Assembly (NCBI RefSeq): GCF_003248605.1
Contig: NZ_QFPF01000030.1
Coordinates: forward strand, 1 to 42,657
Direction of reading: 5' to 3'
Source of the DNA: Microbacterium sp.
GTDB taxonomy: Bacteria > Actinomycetota > Actinomycetes > Actinomycetales > Microbacteriaceae
DNA: 42,657 nucleotides
Position 1 is the first letter of the stretch, and each line of letters opens with the position of its first letter. Shown here piece by piece: positions 9,595-21,827 of this stretch. A model generated the notes under the pieces. The model was not told the origin of the DNA, did no database searches, and worked only from the letters and a program-made list of their open reading frames with translations. The position numbers were made by a program, and so were the translations under genes.

Positions 9595-9600
9595 TAGGGT
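9595..9600 (+). promoter_or_regulatory. Candidate -10 element giving a leaderless glsA transcript
   Basis: TAGGGT on the plus strand fits TANNNT and ends six bases before the glsA GTG at 9607. The same six-base spacing is seen for rpe on the opposite strand, which supports the reading. No separate ribosome binding site is needed in this model. Confidence 0.45.
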
Positions 9601-9606
9601 CGGGGC

Positions 9607-10776
9607 GTGGACCCGATCGCCCCCATGCTCGAGGCCGTGCTGCAGGAGGTCCGCGAGGACACCTCCGGCGCCGTCGCCGACTACATCCCCCAGCTCGCCG
9701 CGGCGCCGCCCGATCGACTCGCGTTCGCGGTCGTCGGTCCGCGCGGCCACGTCTTCTCCGTCGGCGACGACGAGGTGGCCTTCACGATCCAGTCGGTGTC
9801 GAAGCCGTTCGTCCTCGCTCTCGCCCTCGAACGGCTCGGGCGCGACGCCGTGTTCGCGCGCGTGGGCGTCGAACCCAGCGGGGAGCCCTTCAACGCGATC
9901 AGTCTCGAGGCCGGCACCGGGCGCCCCGCCAATCCCATGGTCAACGCCGGCGCCATCGCGACGTCGGGCCTCGCGGCAGAGGGGTCCGCGGCGGAGCGCT
10001 CATCGACCCTGCGGGACACCCTCTCGCGCTTCGCGGGTCGGTCGCTGAGCATCGACGAGGAGGTGTACCTCGGCGAGTCCGAGACGGGTCATCGCAACCG
10101 TGCCCTCGCGCACCTGCTGCGCTCGCACGGCATCATCGACGGCGACGTCACCACGGTCGTCGAGACCTACTTCCGGCAGTGCTCGATCCTCGTCACGGTG
10201 CGCGACCTGTCGGTCATGGCGGCGACCCTCGCGTTCGGCGGCGTGAACCCCGTGACCGGGGAGCGCGTGGTGCGCGAGGCGGTCGCACGCGACGTCGTCT
10301 CGGTGATGGCCAGCTGCGGTATGTACGACTACTCGGGCGAGTGGATGCTGCGCGTCGGCATGCCGGCCAAGAGCGGTGTGAGCGGCGACCTGATGGCCAT
10401 CGCCCCCTCTCAGTTCGGCGTCGCGACCTTCAGCCCGCGCCTGGACCGTCACGGCAACAGCGTGCGCGGCATCCGCGTGCTGGAGCGGCTGTCGGAGGAG
10501 TTCGGCATGCACGTGTTCGAGCCCCACGAGAGCATCGCCGAACCCGGCATCCGCATCGAGCGCACCGACGGCGCAGTGATCGTCCACCTCGGCGGCGAGC
10601 TGGCCTTCAGCGGTGCCGCACGGGTGGTGGGCGTGCTGCGCGATCTCACCGGCGCGGACTCGGAGTCCGATGTCCTCGTCGATGCGAGCGCGCTGGCTCG
10701 CGCGCACCCTGCGGCGCTTTCGGTGCTGCGCGCCCAGCTGGAGACGGAGGGCGGGCGACTGCACTTCACGCAGTGA
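9607..10776 (+). CDS. glsA: Glutaminase with C-terminal STAS-like domain
   Basis: This serine-dependent glutaminase hydrolyses glutamine to glutamate and ammonia. The 389 residues include the catalytic SxxK-type motif QSVSKPF, then NPMVNAGAI, NRALAHLLRSHGI and YSGEWMLRVGMPAKSGVSG, all typical of the GlsA family. The last 80 or so residues (IVHLGGELAFSGAARVV, then VLVDASALARAHP) look like a STAS domain, which some actinobacterial glutaminases carry and which may mediate regulation or oligomerisation. It is the only plus-strand gene in the window, between rpe (divergent) and rsmB (convergent), which suggests insertion into an otherwise collinear cluster. Confidence 0.94.
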   Translation: MDPIAPMLEAVLQEVREDTSGAVADYIPQLAAAPPDRLAFAVVGPRGHVFSVGDDEVAFTIQSVSKPFVLALALERLGRDAVFARVGVEPSGEPFNAISLEAGTGRPANPMVNAGAIATSGLAAEGSAAERSSTLRDTLSRFAGRSLSIDEEVYLGESETGHRNRALAHLLRSHGIIDGDVTTVVETYFRQCSILVTVRDLSVMAATLAFGGVNPVTGERVVREAVARDVVSVMASCGMYDYSGEWMLRVGMPAKSGVSGDLMAIAPSQFGVATFSPRLDRHGNSVRGIRVLERLSEEFGMHVFEPHESIAEPGIRIERTDGAVIVHLGGELAFSGAARVVGVLRDLTGADSESDVLVDASALARAHPAALSVLRAQLETEGGRLHFTQ

Positions 10777-10797
10777 GCCGACGCCGGCCGGGCCCGC

Positions 10798-12171
10798 TCA
10801 GTCCGCGACCCTGCGAACAAGCTGGATGAACATCGCATCGGTGCCGTGCCGGTGCGGCCAGAGCTGGGCATGCAGGGATGAGTCGCGCGGGTCGCCGAGA
10901 TCGAGCGGTTCGCGCACGACCTGTGCCAGGACCGCCCGCGTGTCGATCGCCTCGACGCTGCCGCCCGCGCGGCGCAGGCCCTCGGAGACGATCGCGGCGG
11001 TCTCGGCGAGGTGCGGCGAACAGGTCACGTATGCCATCACGCCGCCCGGCCGCAGCGCGGCCACGCCCGCGTCGAACAGCTCGGTCTGCAGATCGGTCAG
11101 CGGCACGACGTCCGCCGGCTGCTTGCGCCACCGAGCTTCGGGACGCCGCCGCAGCGCGCCCAGACCCGTGCAGGGAGCGTCGACGAGCACGCGGTCGTAG
11201 GTGCCGGCGGCGGCCGCGCCCCGCTCCCGGCCGTCCGCTTCGCTGACCTCGACGTCGAGGGGCACCCCCGCGACCGCCCGGCGCACGAGGCCCGCGCGAG
11301 CGGGCGAGATCTCGTTCGCATCGAGCGTGGCGCCGACGGCCAGCGCCTCGGCGGCGAGCACGGCCGTCTTGCCGCCCGGCCCGGCGCACAGATCGAGCCA
11401 TCTCTCGCCGCTGTGCGCGGCCTCGACGCGGGACAGCGCGAGCGCCGCGAGCTGCGACCCCTCGTCCTGCACGCGCAGGATCCCGCCGGATGCCGTCACG
11501 ATCGGCTCCGGATCGCCGCCGGCACTGCGGAATCCGATCGGCGAGTACGGTGTGTGGACGGAGCCGGCGGGCGGCTCCGCGAGCCCCGGCAGGGCCGCCA
11601 TCGTCACGGCGGGCGAGACGTTGTCGGCCGCCAGCAGCGCTTCCAGTTCGTCGCCGCGTCCTTCCGCGATCAGCGCGCGGCGGAACGCGCGCACGATCCA
11701 GGGCGGGTGGGCGTGAGCGAGCGCGAGCCTGTCGATGTCGTTCTTCGCGGTCGCGAGCACGCGGGTGCGCCAGGTGCCGGGATCCTCCCGGGCGATGCTC
11801 CGCAGCACGCCGTTGGCGAATCCGGTGGCGCCTCGGCCGGCGTGCGCACGCACGAGCTCCACGCCCTCGTGCACCGCGGCGTGCGACGCGATCCGTGTCG
11901 ACAGCAGCTGGTGGACGGTCAATCTCAGTGCCTCGAGCACCGGCGGGTCGATCGCCGTCACGGGGCGCCTCGCCGCCAGTGCGATGACGGCGTCGTAGTA
12001 CCCCCGCCGGCGCAGGGTGCCGTAGGTGAGCTCGGTCGCCAACGCGGCATCGGCGGTCTTCAGCCCCGCGCGGACGATCGCGCTCGGCAGCAGCAGATTC
12101 GCGTAGGCGTCGGAATCGGTGACGGCGCGCAGGGTCTCGTAGGCGACGCGTCGCGCGGGCTGGACGCTCAT
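10798..12171 (-). CDS. rsmB: 16S rRNA m5C967 methyltransferase (RsmB/Sun family)
   Basis: RsmB methylates cytosine in 16S rRNA using SAM. The 457-residue product has an N-terminal NusB-like RNA-binding domain (RRVAYETLRAVTDSDAYANLLL onward), then a Rossmann methyltransferase with WLDLCAGPGGKTAVLA as SAM motif I, the catalytic cysteine in VDAPCTGLGALRRRPEARW and the release cysteine in TCSPHLAE. The frame is open to 12210, but the ATG giving MSVQPARRV overlaps the fmt stop by ATGA and is the likely start. It converges on glsA with only 21 bp between. Confidence 0.94.
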   Translation of the reverse strand: MSVQPARRVAYETLRAVTDSDAYANLLLPSAIVRAGLKTADAALATELTYGTLRRRGYYDAVIALAARRPVTAIDPPVLEALRLTVHQLLSTRIASHAAVHEGVELVRAHAGRGATGFANGVLRSIAREDPGTWRTRVLATAKNDIDRLALAHAHPPWIVRAFRRALIAEGRGDELEALLAADNVSPAVTMAALPGLAEPPAGSVHTPYSPIGFRSAGGDPEPIVTASGGILRVQDEGSQLAALALSRVEAAHSGERWLDLCAGPGGKTAVLAAEALAVGATLDANEISPARAGLVRRAVAGVPLDVEVSEADGRERGAAAAGTYDRVLVDAPCTGLGALRRRPEARWRKQPADVVPLTDLQTELFDAGVAALRPGGVMAYVTCSPHLAETAAIVSEGLRRAGGSVEAIDTRAVLAQVVREPLDLGDPRDSSLHAQLWPHRHGTDAMFIQLVRRVAD

Positions 12172-13088
12172 CCCTCGGCCAACAGCTCGGGTACCCGCAG
12201 ACCGCGCCACCAGTCGCCGCCCGACATCTCGGAGCGGCCCGCCGGCTGCACCCGATCGAGGCTGATCGCGGTCGTGCCGGTGCCGACGAGCACGCTGCGC
12301 CCGGCCGCTGCGAACTCCCCGGGCCGCAGGATGACCTCGGCGCCGTGCGCGCGCGCCGCGAGGACCTTCAGTCGCGTGCCGTTCACGGTGGTGAAGGCTC
12401 CGGGCTCGGGCGTCGTGCCGCGCACCCGGTCGAGCACCGCCGGCGCGGGATCCGCCCAGCGGATCCGTGCGTCGTCGAGGTCGAGTTTGGGTGCGAGCGA
12501 CGCTTCGCCGGTCTGTGGTGTGGCCCGCGCGCTGCCGTCCTCGATGCCGACCACGACATCGCGCAGCAGCTCGGCCCCCAGGCCCGCCAGGTCGGTCAGC
12601 ACGTCACCGGCGCTCGCCTCGGGAGGCACGACGTACTCCCGGGCCTCGAAGACGTCGCCGGCGTCGAGCTCGGGCACCAGTTGGAAGACGGCGGCACCGG
12701 TGACGTCGTCGCCGTTGATGAGTGCGTGCTGCACCGGCGCAGCGCCCCGCCAGCGCGGCAGCAGGGAGAAGTGCAGGTTGATCCAGCCCCGCGCCGGTGC
12801 ACTCAGCAGCGGCTCGCGGACGAGGCCGCCGTAGGCGACGATCACCCCCAGGTCGGCACCGACCGCGGCGATCGCCTCGGTGGCCGCCTCATCCAGCCGT
12901 GCGGTCTTGAGCACGGGGATGCCGAGCTCGTCCGCGGCGCGGGATACCGGCGAGGGCGTCAGCGTCCGTCTGCGGCCCTTCGGCGCGTCGGGACGCGAGA
13001 CCACCAGCGCGATGTCGTGGCCGGATGCTGTCAGCACCTTCAGTGCGGGAACCGCCGCATCGGGGGTGCCGGCGAAGACGAGCCGCAT
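12168..13088 (-). CDS. fmt: Methionyl-tRNA formyltransferase
   Basis: Fmt formylates initiator Met-tRNA using 10-formyltetrahydrofolate. The 306-residue protein starts MRLVFAGTPDAAVPAL. It has catalytic Asn104, His106 and Asp143 in the segments NLHFSLLPRWRGAAPV and LDAGDVF, followed by an OB-fold C-terminal domain. The frame is open far upstream into priA, but that translation is arginine-rich nonsense, and the family start is clear. An AGGAGA lies upstream of the ATG, and the gap to priA is 11 bp. Confidence 0.96.
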   Translation of the reverse strand: MRLVFAGTPDAAVPALKVLTASGHDIALVVSRPDAPKGRRRTLTPSPVSRAADELGIPVLKTARLDEAATEAIAAVGADLGVIVAYGGLVREPLLSAPARGWINLHFSLLPRWRGAAPVQHALINGDDVTGAAVFQLVPELDAGDVFEAREYVVPPEASAGDVLTDLAGLGAELLRDVVVGIEDGSARATPQTGEASLAPKLDLDDARIRWADPAPAVLDRVRGTTPEPGAFTTVNGTRLKVLAARAHGAEVILRPGEFAAAGRSVLVGTGTTAISLDRVQPAGRSEMSGGDWWRGLRVPELLAEG

Positions 13089-13099
13089 GGCGTCTCCTT

Positions 13100-15112
13100 C
13101 TAGAGCTCGGGGTCGGGCACATCGACCCGCACTCTGAGTGTATTGCGCGGCGCCCCGCCCCTCGCGGGCCGTCGGGTGCGCAGAGCCGCCTGCACCACCG
13201 AGGCGCGCAGGCTCGCGGTGACGTCCGCGCCGTGTGCGTAATCGAAGAGGACGAGCGCCCGGGCTGCGGGTCCCGGGCGTGTCGCGGCGCGACCACGGGG
13301 TCGGTCGGGCGGTTCGACGGCGACCGGGCCGACCACGGTGCCCTCGGGCAGCTCGACCTCGGTGCGCAGCTGCTCGAGAGCGCGTTCGACGGCGTCCACA
13401 TCGCCCTCGACCGCCGCCACGCGCGCAGTCGGCGGCATGCGCAGAGGCGCACGCGAGGCCAACTCGGCGCGCGCGTAGGCCGCCTGGTTCCACGTCGCGA
13501 GCGCACGCGCGACCTGGCCGGCGACTCCCACGAGGTGCACGGGCGCCCCCGGCGCCGCCAGGGCGGCCGCGTTGGACCACCAGCGCAGGCACGACTCGCC
13601 GATGCGGAGCGCATCGGCCATGAGCATCCGGTCTCCGTCGAGGAGCACCACGGCGCGGTAACCGCCGTCGGCCACGGGCTCGGCGCCTCTCGTGGCGATG
13701 ATCAGGGCCGGGCGGGCATCGACGTGCAAGACGGGGTGATCGCCGTCCGCGACGATCACCCGCACGCCGGGAAAGGCGCGACCGAACTCGTCGGCGGTGC
13801 GCGTGGAGCCCGCGGATGCCAGCCGGAGCTTCTCGCCCTGGCAATGCCCGCATCGCCACGCGACCGCGGCGCGTCCGCACCAGCGGCACTCGGGAGCGCG
13901 ACCCCGGGCCGCGGTGTGGAGGGGACCCGCGCAGTGCAGACAGCGCGCAGCCTGACGGCAGTCCCCGCAGACGAGGACGGGCGAGTAGCCGGGTCGCGCC
14001 ACCTGGATGAGCACGGGTCCGTGGGCGAGCGCCTCGCGCGCGGCCGCGAAGGCGGCGGACGGAACGCGCACACCGGGTCGCTCCCCCTCCCTGGCCGCGC
14101 TCAGCACGACGCGCGGACTCTCGCGCCTGCGCGGGCCGACATCGCGCACCCAACCCACCGCGACGAGCCTCTCGACGTCGGTGGTGCGGGTGTGGCCGGC
14201 GAAGACGAGGGCGCCACCCTCGAGCTCCTGACGGACGAGGGCGGCGTCCCTCGCGTGGACGTAGGGCGCCAGCGGTTCGTCGAGCAGCGGATCGCCGTCG
14301 TCCCAGACCGCCAGCATCCCGAGCCGGCTCACGGGGGCGTAGACCGCCGAGCGGTTGCCGAAGACGACGCTCGGCGCGGGCTCGAGCGTACGCAGAAAGC
14401 CCCGATAACGTTCGGCGCCGGTGCGTGCGGCATCCACTCGCACCAGCGCGTCCGCGGGGATCAGCGGTGCGAGAGCTCGGTCGAGCTGATCGAGATCTCG
14501 GTGATCGGGGGCCACCAGCACGGCGCTGCGGCCGCCCGCGAGCACGCGCGCGGCCGCAGCGGCGAGCAGCAGAGCCCACGCGGCCGCCTGCTCGCCCGTG
14601 GCGGTGGTGCCGGGCCGCGGCGGTGCATCGAGGGCGATGCGCTCGCCGCCCTGGAGTGCGTCGCCGAGGCCGGGATAGACATCGAGCATCTGCTCGGCCC
14701 CGGCGATCTGCTCCGCCGTCGGTGCCGCGGGTTCGACGGCATCCGCGCGCGCGAGCCAGGTCTTCTCGACGCGCACCTGGCGCTTGGGGATCGCGAGGCG
14801 CAGGATGTCGGACGCCGAGCCCGCGGCCCGGTCCGACACCCGACGCGCGAGGTCGTAGAGCGGGCGCGGCAGGACGCGGACGGCGGAGACGACCTCGTCG
14901 ATCTCGGACAGCGGGCGGTCGGGATCGACCGCCTCGCCGAGTTCGACGACATAGGCGTCGACGACGCGACCGGCGGTGCGCAGCGGAACCCGCACCCGCA
15001 CGCCCGGGACGACGTCGCCCTCCAGCGCGGCGGGGATGGCGTAGTCGAGCAGCCTGTCCAGCTGTGGAAGCGGGGCATCCAGCAGCACGCGCGCCACGGG
15101 CGCGGTGCGCAT
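13100..15112 (-). CDS. priA: Primosomal protein N' (PriA), actinobacterial non-helicase form
   Basis: PriA recognises stalled forks and loads the replisome. This 670-residue protein has the N-terminal DNA-binding domain (ARVLLDAPLPQLDRLLDY and the IPKRQVRVEKTWL segment). It also has the four CxxC pairs that bind two zinc ions (CGDC, CLHC, CRWC and CGHC) in the middle. The Walker A motif is missing: the segment PGTTATGEQAAAWALL stands in its place, and DEEH is replaced by WDDGDP. Actinobacterial PriA proteins are known to lack helicase motifs, so this is expected, not damage. The longer frame to 15433 is a shadow of metK. The start is 2 bp after metK. Confidence 0.92.
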   Translation of the reverse strand: MRTAPVARVLLDAPLPQLDRLLDYAIPAALEGDVVPGVRVRVPLRTAGRVVDAYVVELGEAVDPDRPLSEIDEVVSAVRVLPRPLYDLARRVSDRAAGSASDILRLAIPKRQVRVEKTWLARADAVEPAAPTAEQIAGAEQMLDVYPGLGDALQGGERIALDAPPRPGTTATGEQAAAWALLLAAAAARVLAGGRSAVLVAPDHRDLDQLDRALAPLIPADALVRVDAARTGAERYRGFLRTLEPAPSVVFGNRSAVYAPVSRLGMLAVWDDGDPLLDEPLAPYVHARDAALVRQELEGGALVFAGHTRTTDVERLVAVGWVRDVGPRRRESPRVVLSAAREGERPGVRVPSAAFAAAREALAHGPVLIQVARPGYSPVLVCGDCRQAARCLHCAGPLHTAARGRAPECRWCGRAAVAWRCGHCQGEKLRLASAGSTRTADEFGRAFPGVRVIVADGDHPVLHVDARPALIIATRGAEPVADGGYRAVVLLDGDRMLMADALRIGESCLRWWSNAAALAAPGAPVHLVGVAGQVARALATWNQAAYARAELASRAPLRMPPTARVAAVEGDVDAVERALEQLRTEVELPEGTVVGPVAVEPPDRPRGRAATRPGPAARALVLFDYAHGADVTASLRASVVQAALRTRRPARGGAPRNTLRVRVDVPDPEL

Positions 15113-15114
15113 GC

Positions 15115-16308
15115 TCAGATCCCGGCGGCGGCGCGCAGCTCTTCGACGCGGTCGACGCGCTCCCACGTGAAGTCGGGCAGCTCGCGGCCGAAGTGCCCGT
15201 AGGCCGCGGTCTGCGCGTAGATCGGCCGGAGCAGGTCGAGTCGCTCGATGATCGCCGCGGGCCGCAGGTCGAACACCTGCGCGATCGCGCGGGTGATCGT
15301 GTCGTCGGACACCGCGCCGGTGCCGAAGGTCTCGACGTACACGCCCACGGGGCGGGCCTTGCCGATCGCATAGGCGACTTGCACCTCGATGCGCTCCGCG
15401 AGCCCCGCGGCGACGGCGTTCTTGGCCACCCAACGCATGGCGTAGGCGGCGGAGCGGTCGACCTTGGAGGGGTCTTTTCCGCTGAAGGCGCCGCCTCCGT
15501 GTCGTGCGGCCCCACCGTAGGTGTCGATGATGATCTTGCGGCCGGTGAGGCCCGCGTCGCCCTTGGGACCGCCGACGAGGAACGGCCCGGCCGGGTTGAT
15601 GTAGTACTTCACCTCGGGAAGGTCCAGGCCGGTGCTCTCGAGGACCGGGTCGATGACCTCGCTCCGGACCAGAGCGCGCAGCTCATCCTGCGAGATGTCC
15701 GGGTGGTGCTGCGTCGAGAGCACAACCGAGTCCACCGTCTTGGGCACGCTGCCATCGAAACCGAGCGTCACCTGGGTCTTGCCGTCGGGACGCAGGAACG
15801 GGAGCGTACCGTCGCGGCGGGCGGCGGCGAGGCGTTCGGCCATGCGGTGCGCCGTGTGGCTGGCCATCGGCATCAGCTGCGGCGTCTCGGTGGTGGCGTA
15901 GCCGAACATGATGCCCTGATCGCCCGCACCCTGTTCGTCGTGGGGATCCAGCGAGCGCTGCTCGCGCTGCTCGAACGCGCGGTTGACACCCGCGGCGATG
16001 TCGGAGGACTGCGCGCCGATCGACACGCTGACGCCGCACGAGTCACCGTCGAAGCCCGTCTCGCTCGAGGTGTATCCGATGCGGTTGACCACGTCGCGCA
16101 CGATCGCCGGGATCTCGACGTACGCCGAGGTCGACACCTCGCCCGCGACGTGGACGAGTCCCGTCGTGACGAGGGTCTCGACGGCCACACGACCCCGCGG
16201 ATCCTCCGAGAGGATGCCATCGAGGATGCTGTCGGAGATCTGGTCGCAGATCTTGTCGGGGTGGCCCTCGGTGACGGACTCGGACGTGAACAGGCGCAGA
16301 TCGCTCAT
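15115..16308 (-). CDS. metK: S-adenosylmethionine synthase
   Basis: MetK makes SAM from methionine and ATP. The 397 residues show [13 protein letters not shown] near the start, the signature [12 protein letters not shown] and the phosphate-binding [24 protein letters not shown] ribosome binding site sits five bases before the ATG. It is followed 2 bp later by priA and preceded by rpoZ across 78 bp. In many Actinobacteria coaBC lies in that gap, but not here. Confidence 0.97.
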   Translation of the reverse strand: MSDLRLFTSESVTEGHPDKICDQISDSILDGILSEDPRGRVAVETLVTTGLVHVAGEVSTSAYVEIPAIVRDVVNRIGYTSSETGFDGDSCGVSVSIGAQSSDIAAGVNRAFEQREQRSLDPHDEQGAGDQGIMFGYATTETPQLMPMASHTAHRMAERLAAARRDGTLPFLRPDGKTQVTLGFDGSVPKTVDSVVLSTQHHPDISQDELRALVRSEVIDPVLESTGLDLPEVKYYINPAGPFLVGGPKGDAGLTGRKIIIDTYGGAARHGGGAFSGKDPSKVDRSAAYAMRWVAKNAVAAGLAERIEVQVAYAIGKARPVGVYVETFGTGAVSDDTITRAIAQVFDLRPAAIIERLDLLRPIYAQTAAYGHFGRELPDFTWERVDRVEELRAAAGI

Positions 16309-16338
16309 CGGTGCTCCAGTCGGGGGTGAACGCGCATC

Positions 16339-16344
16339 AGTATG
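16339..16344 (-). promoter_or_regulatory. Candidate -10 element upstream of metK
   Basis: CATACT on the minus strand matches four of six bases of TATAAT and lies 30 bases before the metK ATG, with GGAG in between. No -35 is evident. I see no SAM riboswitch structure in the short 78-bp gap. Confidence 0.28.
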
Positions 16345-16386
16345 CCCCCCGCCGCCGACACGGCGCGGGAGAGCGTGGATGCGGCC

Positions 16387-16659
16387 TCAGTCGCCGGCGC
16401 GCAGGCGGAGCTTGTCTTCGTTGATCTCGTGCAGCGCGATCGTCAGCGGCTTGTCCTCGACGGACGAGTCGACGAGCGGGCCGACGTTGTCGAAGAGGTT
16501 TCCTTCGTGCAGGTCGGAGTAGTAGTCGTTGATCTGGCGCGCGCGCTTGGACGCGAAGATCACGAGCTGGTACTTCGAGAGCGCACCGCCCTCGGCATCC
16601 TTCTTCTGCAGCAGGGAGTCGATGGGGGGCTCGATGATGCCCTGGTTCGTTCCGGCCAT
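16387..16659 (-). CDS. rpoZ: RNA polymerase omega subunit
   Basis: The omega subunit supports assembly of RNA polymerase by binding beta-prime. The 90-residue product reads [17 protein letters not shown], then [19 protein letters not shown], the conserved omega core, and [15 protein letters not shown] at the end. GAGAGGA lies seven bases before the ATG. It sits between the gmk fusion gene and metK, a conserved actinobacterial location. The longer open frame to 17520 is a shadow of gmk. Confidence 0.95.
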   Translation of the reverse strand: MAGTNQGIIEPPIDSLLQKKDAEGGALSKYQLVIFASKRARQINDYYSDLHEGNLFDNVGPLVDSSVEDKPLTIALHEINEDKLRLRAGD

Positions 16660-16748
16660 GGCGGAATCCTCTCGTTGGCGACGGATGATCGTCGGTGGCG
16701 CGACCGCCCGCGGGTGCGGGCTGCGGCGGGATCGTGCGGGTCGCGCGG

Positions 16749-17687
16749 CTAGGAGCGCGCGGGCGCCTCGACCAATTCTACGACCTCGCGTGCCGCGCGG
16801 GCGACGTCGTCGTTCACGACACGGAAATCGAACTCGCTCTGGGCCGCGAGTTCGCGCTTCGCGGTGCGCAGGCGGCGAGAGCGTTCCTCGGCGTCCTCGG
16901 TGCCGCGGCCGATGAGTCGCTGCACCAGTTCGTCCCAGCTGGGCGGGAGGAGGAAGACGAGCGTGGCATCCGGCTCGCGGGTGCGCACCTGGCGGGCGCC
17001 CTGGATGTCGATCTCGAGCAGCACGCTGCGGCCCTCGCCGACGGCGGCCTCGATCGGAGCGCGCGGCGTGCCGTAGCGGTGCCGGTTGTGCACCGTCGCG
17101 TGCTCCAGCAGCTCGTCCTCGCGCACCAAGCGATCGAACTCGGCGTCGTCGACGAAGAAGTAGTGCACGCCCTCGACCTCGCCGGGGCGCGGCGGCCGGG
17201 TGGTGGCCGAGACCGAGAGGAGCATCTCGGGGTGGTGCTCCTTGATGTGCGCCGCGACGGTGCCCTTGCCGACGGCCGTGGGGCCTGCGAGCACGACGAG
17301 ACTGCTGCGCCCGGGACGGGGCTCGGGCTCGGGAAGGCGCTCGTCGAGGAAGGCCGCAAGATCCACGCGCTGTCGCGAGCCGAGGCCGCCCAGCCGCTTG
17401 ACGGGCGAGATCCGGAGGGATTCGAGGATGCGGTCGCGCTTGCCCGCGCCGATGGCCGGGATGCTGGTGAGGAAATCGGGCACCCGCATCGCGGCCGCCG
17501 GCGAGTCGGTGTCGGCCCACGCGCGTCGCAGGAGCTCCTGAGGCGTGATGACGCGGGTCGTGACGTCCCGCTTGAGCGCGGCGCGGGCGCGTCGCGCGGC
17601 GACGGCGCGACGCGACGCGGCCGCACGATCGACCTCGGGGGGACGACCGGCCACCCTGTCGTTGCCCTGGAGCTCGCCCTCAGCCAC
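16749..17687 (-). CDS. gmk: Fused mIHF nucleoid protein and guanylate kinase
   Basis: The 312-residue product joins two proteins that are separate in mycobacteria. Residues about 20-116 match mycobacterial integration host factor (mIHF): the basic helix [16 protein letters not shown], the helix-two-turn-helix [13 protein letters not shown] at 76-88 and [13 protein letters not shown] proline-rich linker (EPEPRPG) follows, then guanylate kinase with P-loop GPTAVGKGT at 135-143, [17 protein letters not shown] and [10 protein letters not shown]. Gmk phosphorylates GMP. mIHF binds and bends DNA. No stop or frameshift separates them. The GTG start gives an 8-base overlap with pyrF. No internal start codon next to the kinase domain has a clear ribosome binding site. 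Confidence 0.92.
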   Translation of the reverse strand: MAEGELQGNDRVAGRPPEVDRAAASRRAVAARRARAALKRDVTTRVITPQELLRRAWADTDSPAAAMRVPDFLTSIPAIGAGKRDRILESLRISPVKRLGGLGSRQRVDLAAFLDERLPEPEPRPGRSSLVVLAGPTAVGKGTVAAHIKEHHPEMLLSVSATTRPPRPGEVEGVHYFFVDDAEFDRLVREDELLEHATVHNRHRYGTPRAPIEAAVGEGRSVLLEIDIQGARQVRTREPDATLVFLLPPSWDELVQRLIGRGTEDAEERSRRLRTAKRELAAQSEFDFRVVNDDVARAAREVVELVEAPARS

Positions 17688-18539
17688 CGATCATTCCTTT
17701 CACGCCCCGCCTGTCGTCGATCGCCTGCTCCATGCCGTCGGGACCGGCGGAGAGGATGCTCCGGCTCTCGCTGACGATCACCGCGGGCGCAAGCGCCCCG
17801 AAGATCGCGAGGAGGTCCTCGGGGCGGGCGCCCTGGTGACCGAAGCCCGGAGCGAGGATCGGGGCGATGGGCTCGATCGTAGCGTCAAGTCCGACCGCGG
17901 CGCGGTCCACCGTCGCGCCGATGACGAAGCCGGCGCTGGCCCACTCCCCCGGAGCGCCGGTCCGGGCGTTGAACGCCGAGACCTCGGCGACGACCGACGC
18001 GGCCACCGAGCGCGATGTGGCAGCATCCGTCGTGCGGGCACTCTGGAGTACGGCGGCCTCGGGGTTGCTCGTCGCGGCCAGGATGAAAGCGCCCTTGCCG
18101 TGGGCGAGCGCGAACACCAGCGTGTCCTGCAGCGAACCGACGCCGAGGTACGGGCTGAGGGTGACCGCGTCGACTTCGAGGGCGGATCCCGGGCTCAGCC
18201 ATGCGCGGGCGTACGCGTCCATCGTCGTACCGATGTCACCGCGCTTGGCGTCGGCGATCACGATGAGTCCGGCGGCGCGGGCCGCGGCGATCACCTCTTC
18301 GAGGGCCGCGTAGCCCGCCGACCCGAAGCGCTCGAAGAAGGACACCTGCGGCTTGACGATGCCCGCCCGCCCGGCGCAAGCCTCGACGACGCGCAGGCCG
18401 AACGCGCGCACGCCCTCCGCCGTGACGGGCAGCCCCCAGGCGTCCAGCAGGCCCTCGTGCGGATCGATGCCGACGCAGAGGCGCCCGGTCACGGCCACGC
18501 TCTCGCGCAGCCGCTGCCCGAACCCCGAGGCGGTGTCGC

Positions 18540-18543
<4 letters not shown>
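17680..18543 (-). CDS. pyrF: Orotidine 5'-phosphate decarboxylase, type 2
   Basis: PyrF converts OMP to UMP, the last step of de novo UMP synthesis. The 287-residue length and the motifs [18 protein letters not shown] and [17 protein letters not shown] mark the type 2 (actinobacterial/mycobacterial) family. The lysine in DAKRGD is catalytic. [14 protein letters not shown] near the C-terminus binds phosphate. The start is GTG in a GTGA overlap with carB, and the stop overlaps the gmk fusion start. The long frame upstream to 20460 is a shadow of carB. Confidence 0.95.

Positions 18544-21826
<3,283 letters not shown>

Positions 21827-21827
<1 letters not shown>

Noticed and set aside
8345..10048. 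Plus-strand frame of 567 codons spanning the membrane gene, rpe and part of glsA
   Set aside because: It runs antisense to two real genes and out of frame with glsA. Low-complexity translation.
10775..10799. Bidirectional terminator between glsA and rsmB
   Set aside because: Only a 4-base outer stem (GAGC/GCTC) is found and it runs into the rsmB stop. Too weak to call.
13089..15515. N-terminal extension of fmt to give an 1115-residue protein
   Set aside because: The added part is the priA region in the wrong frame. The real Fmt start MRLVFAG is unmistakable.
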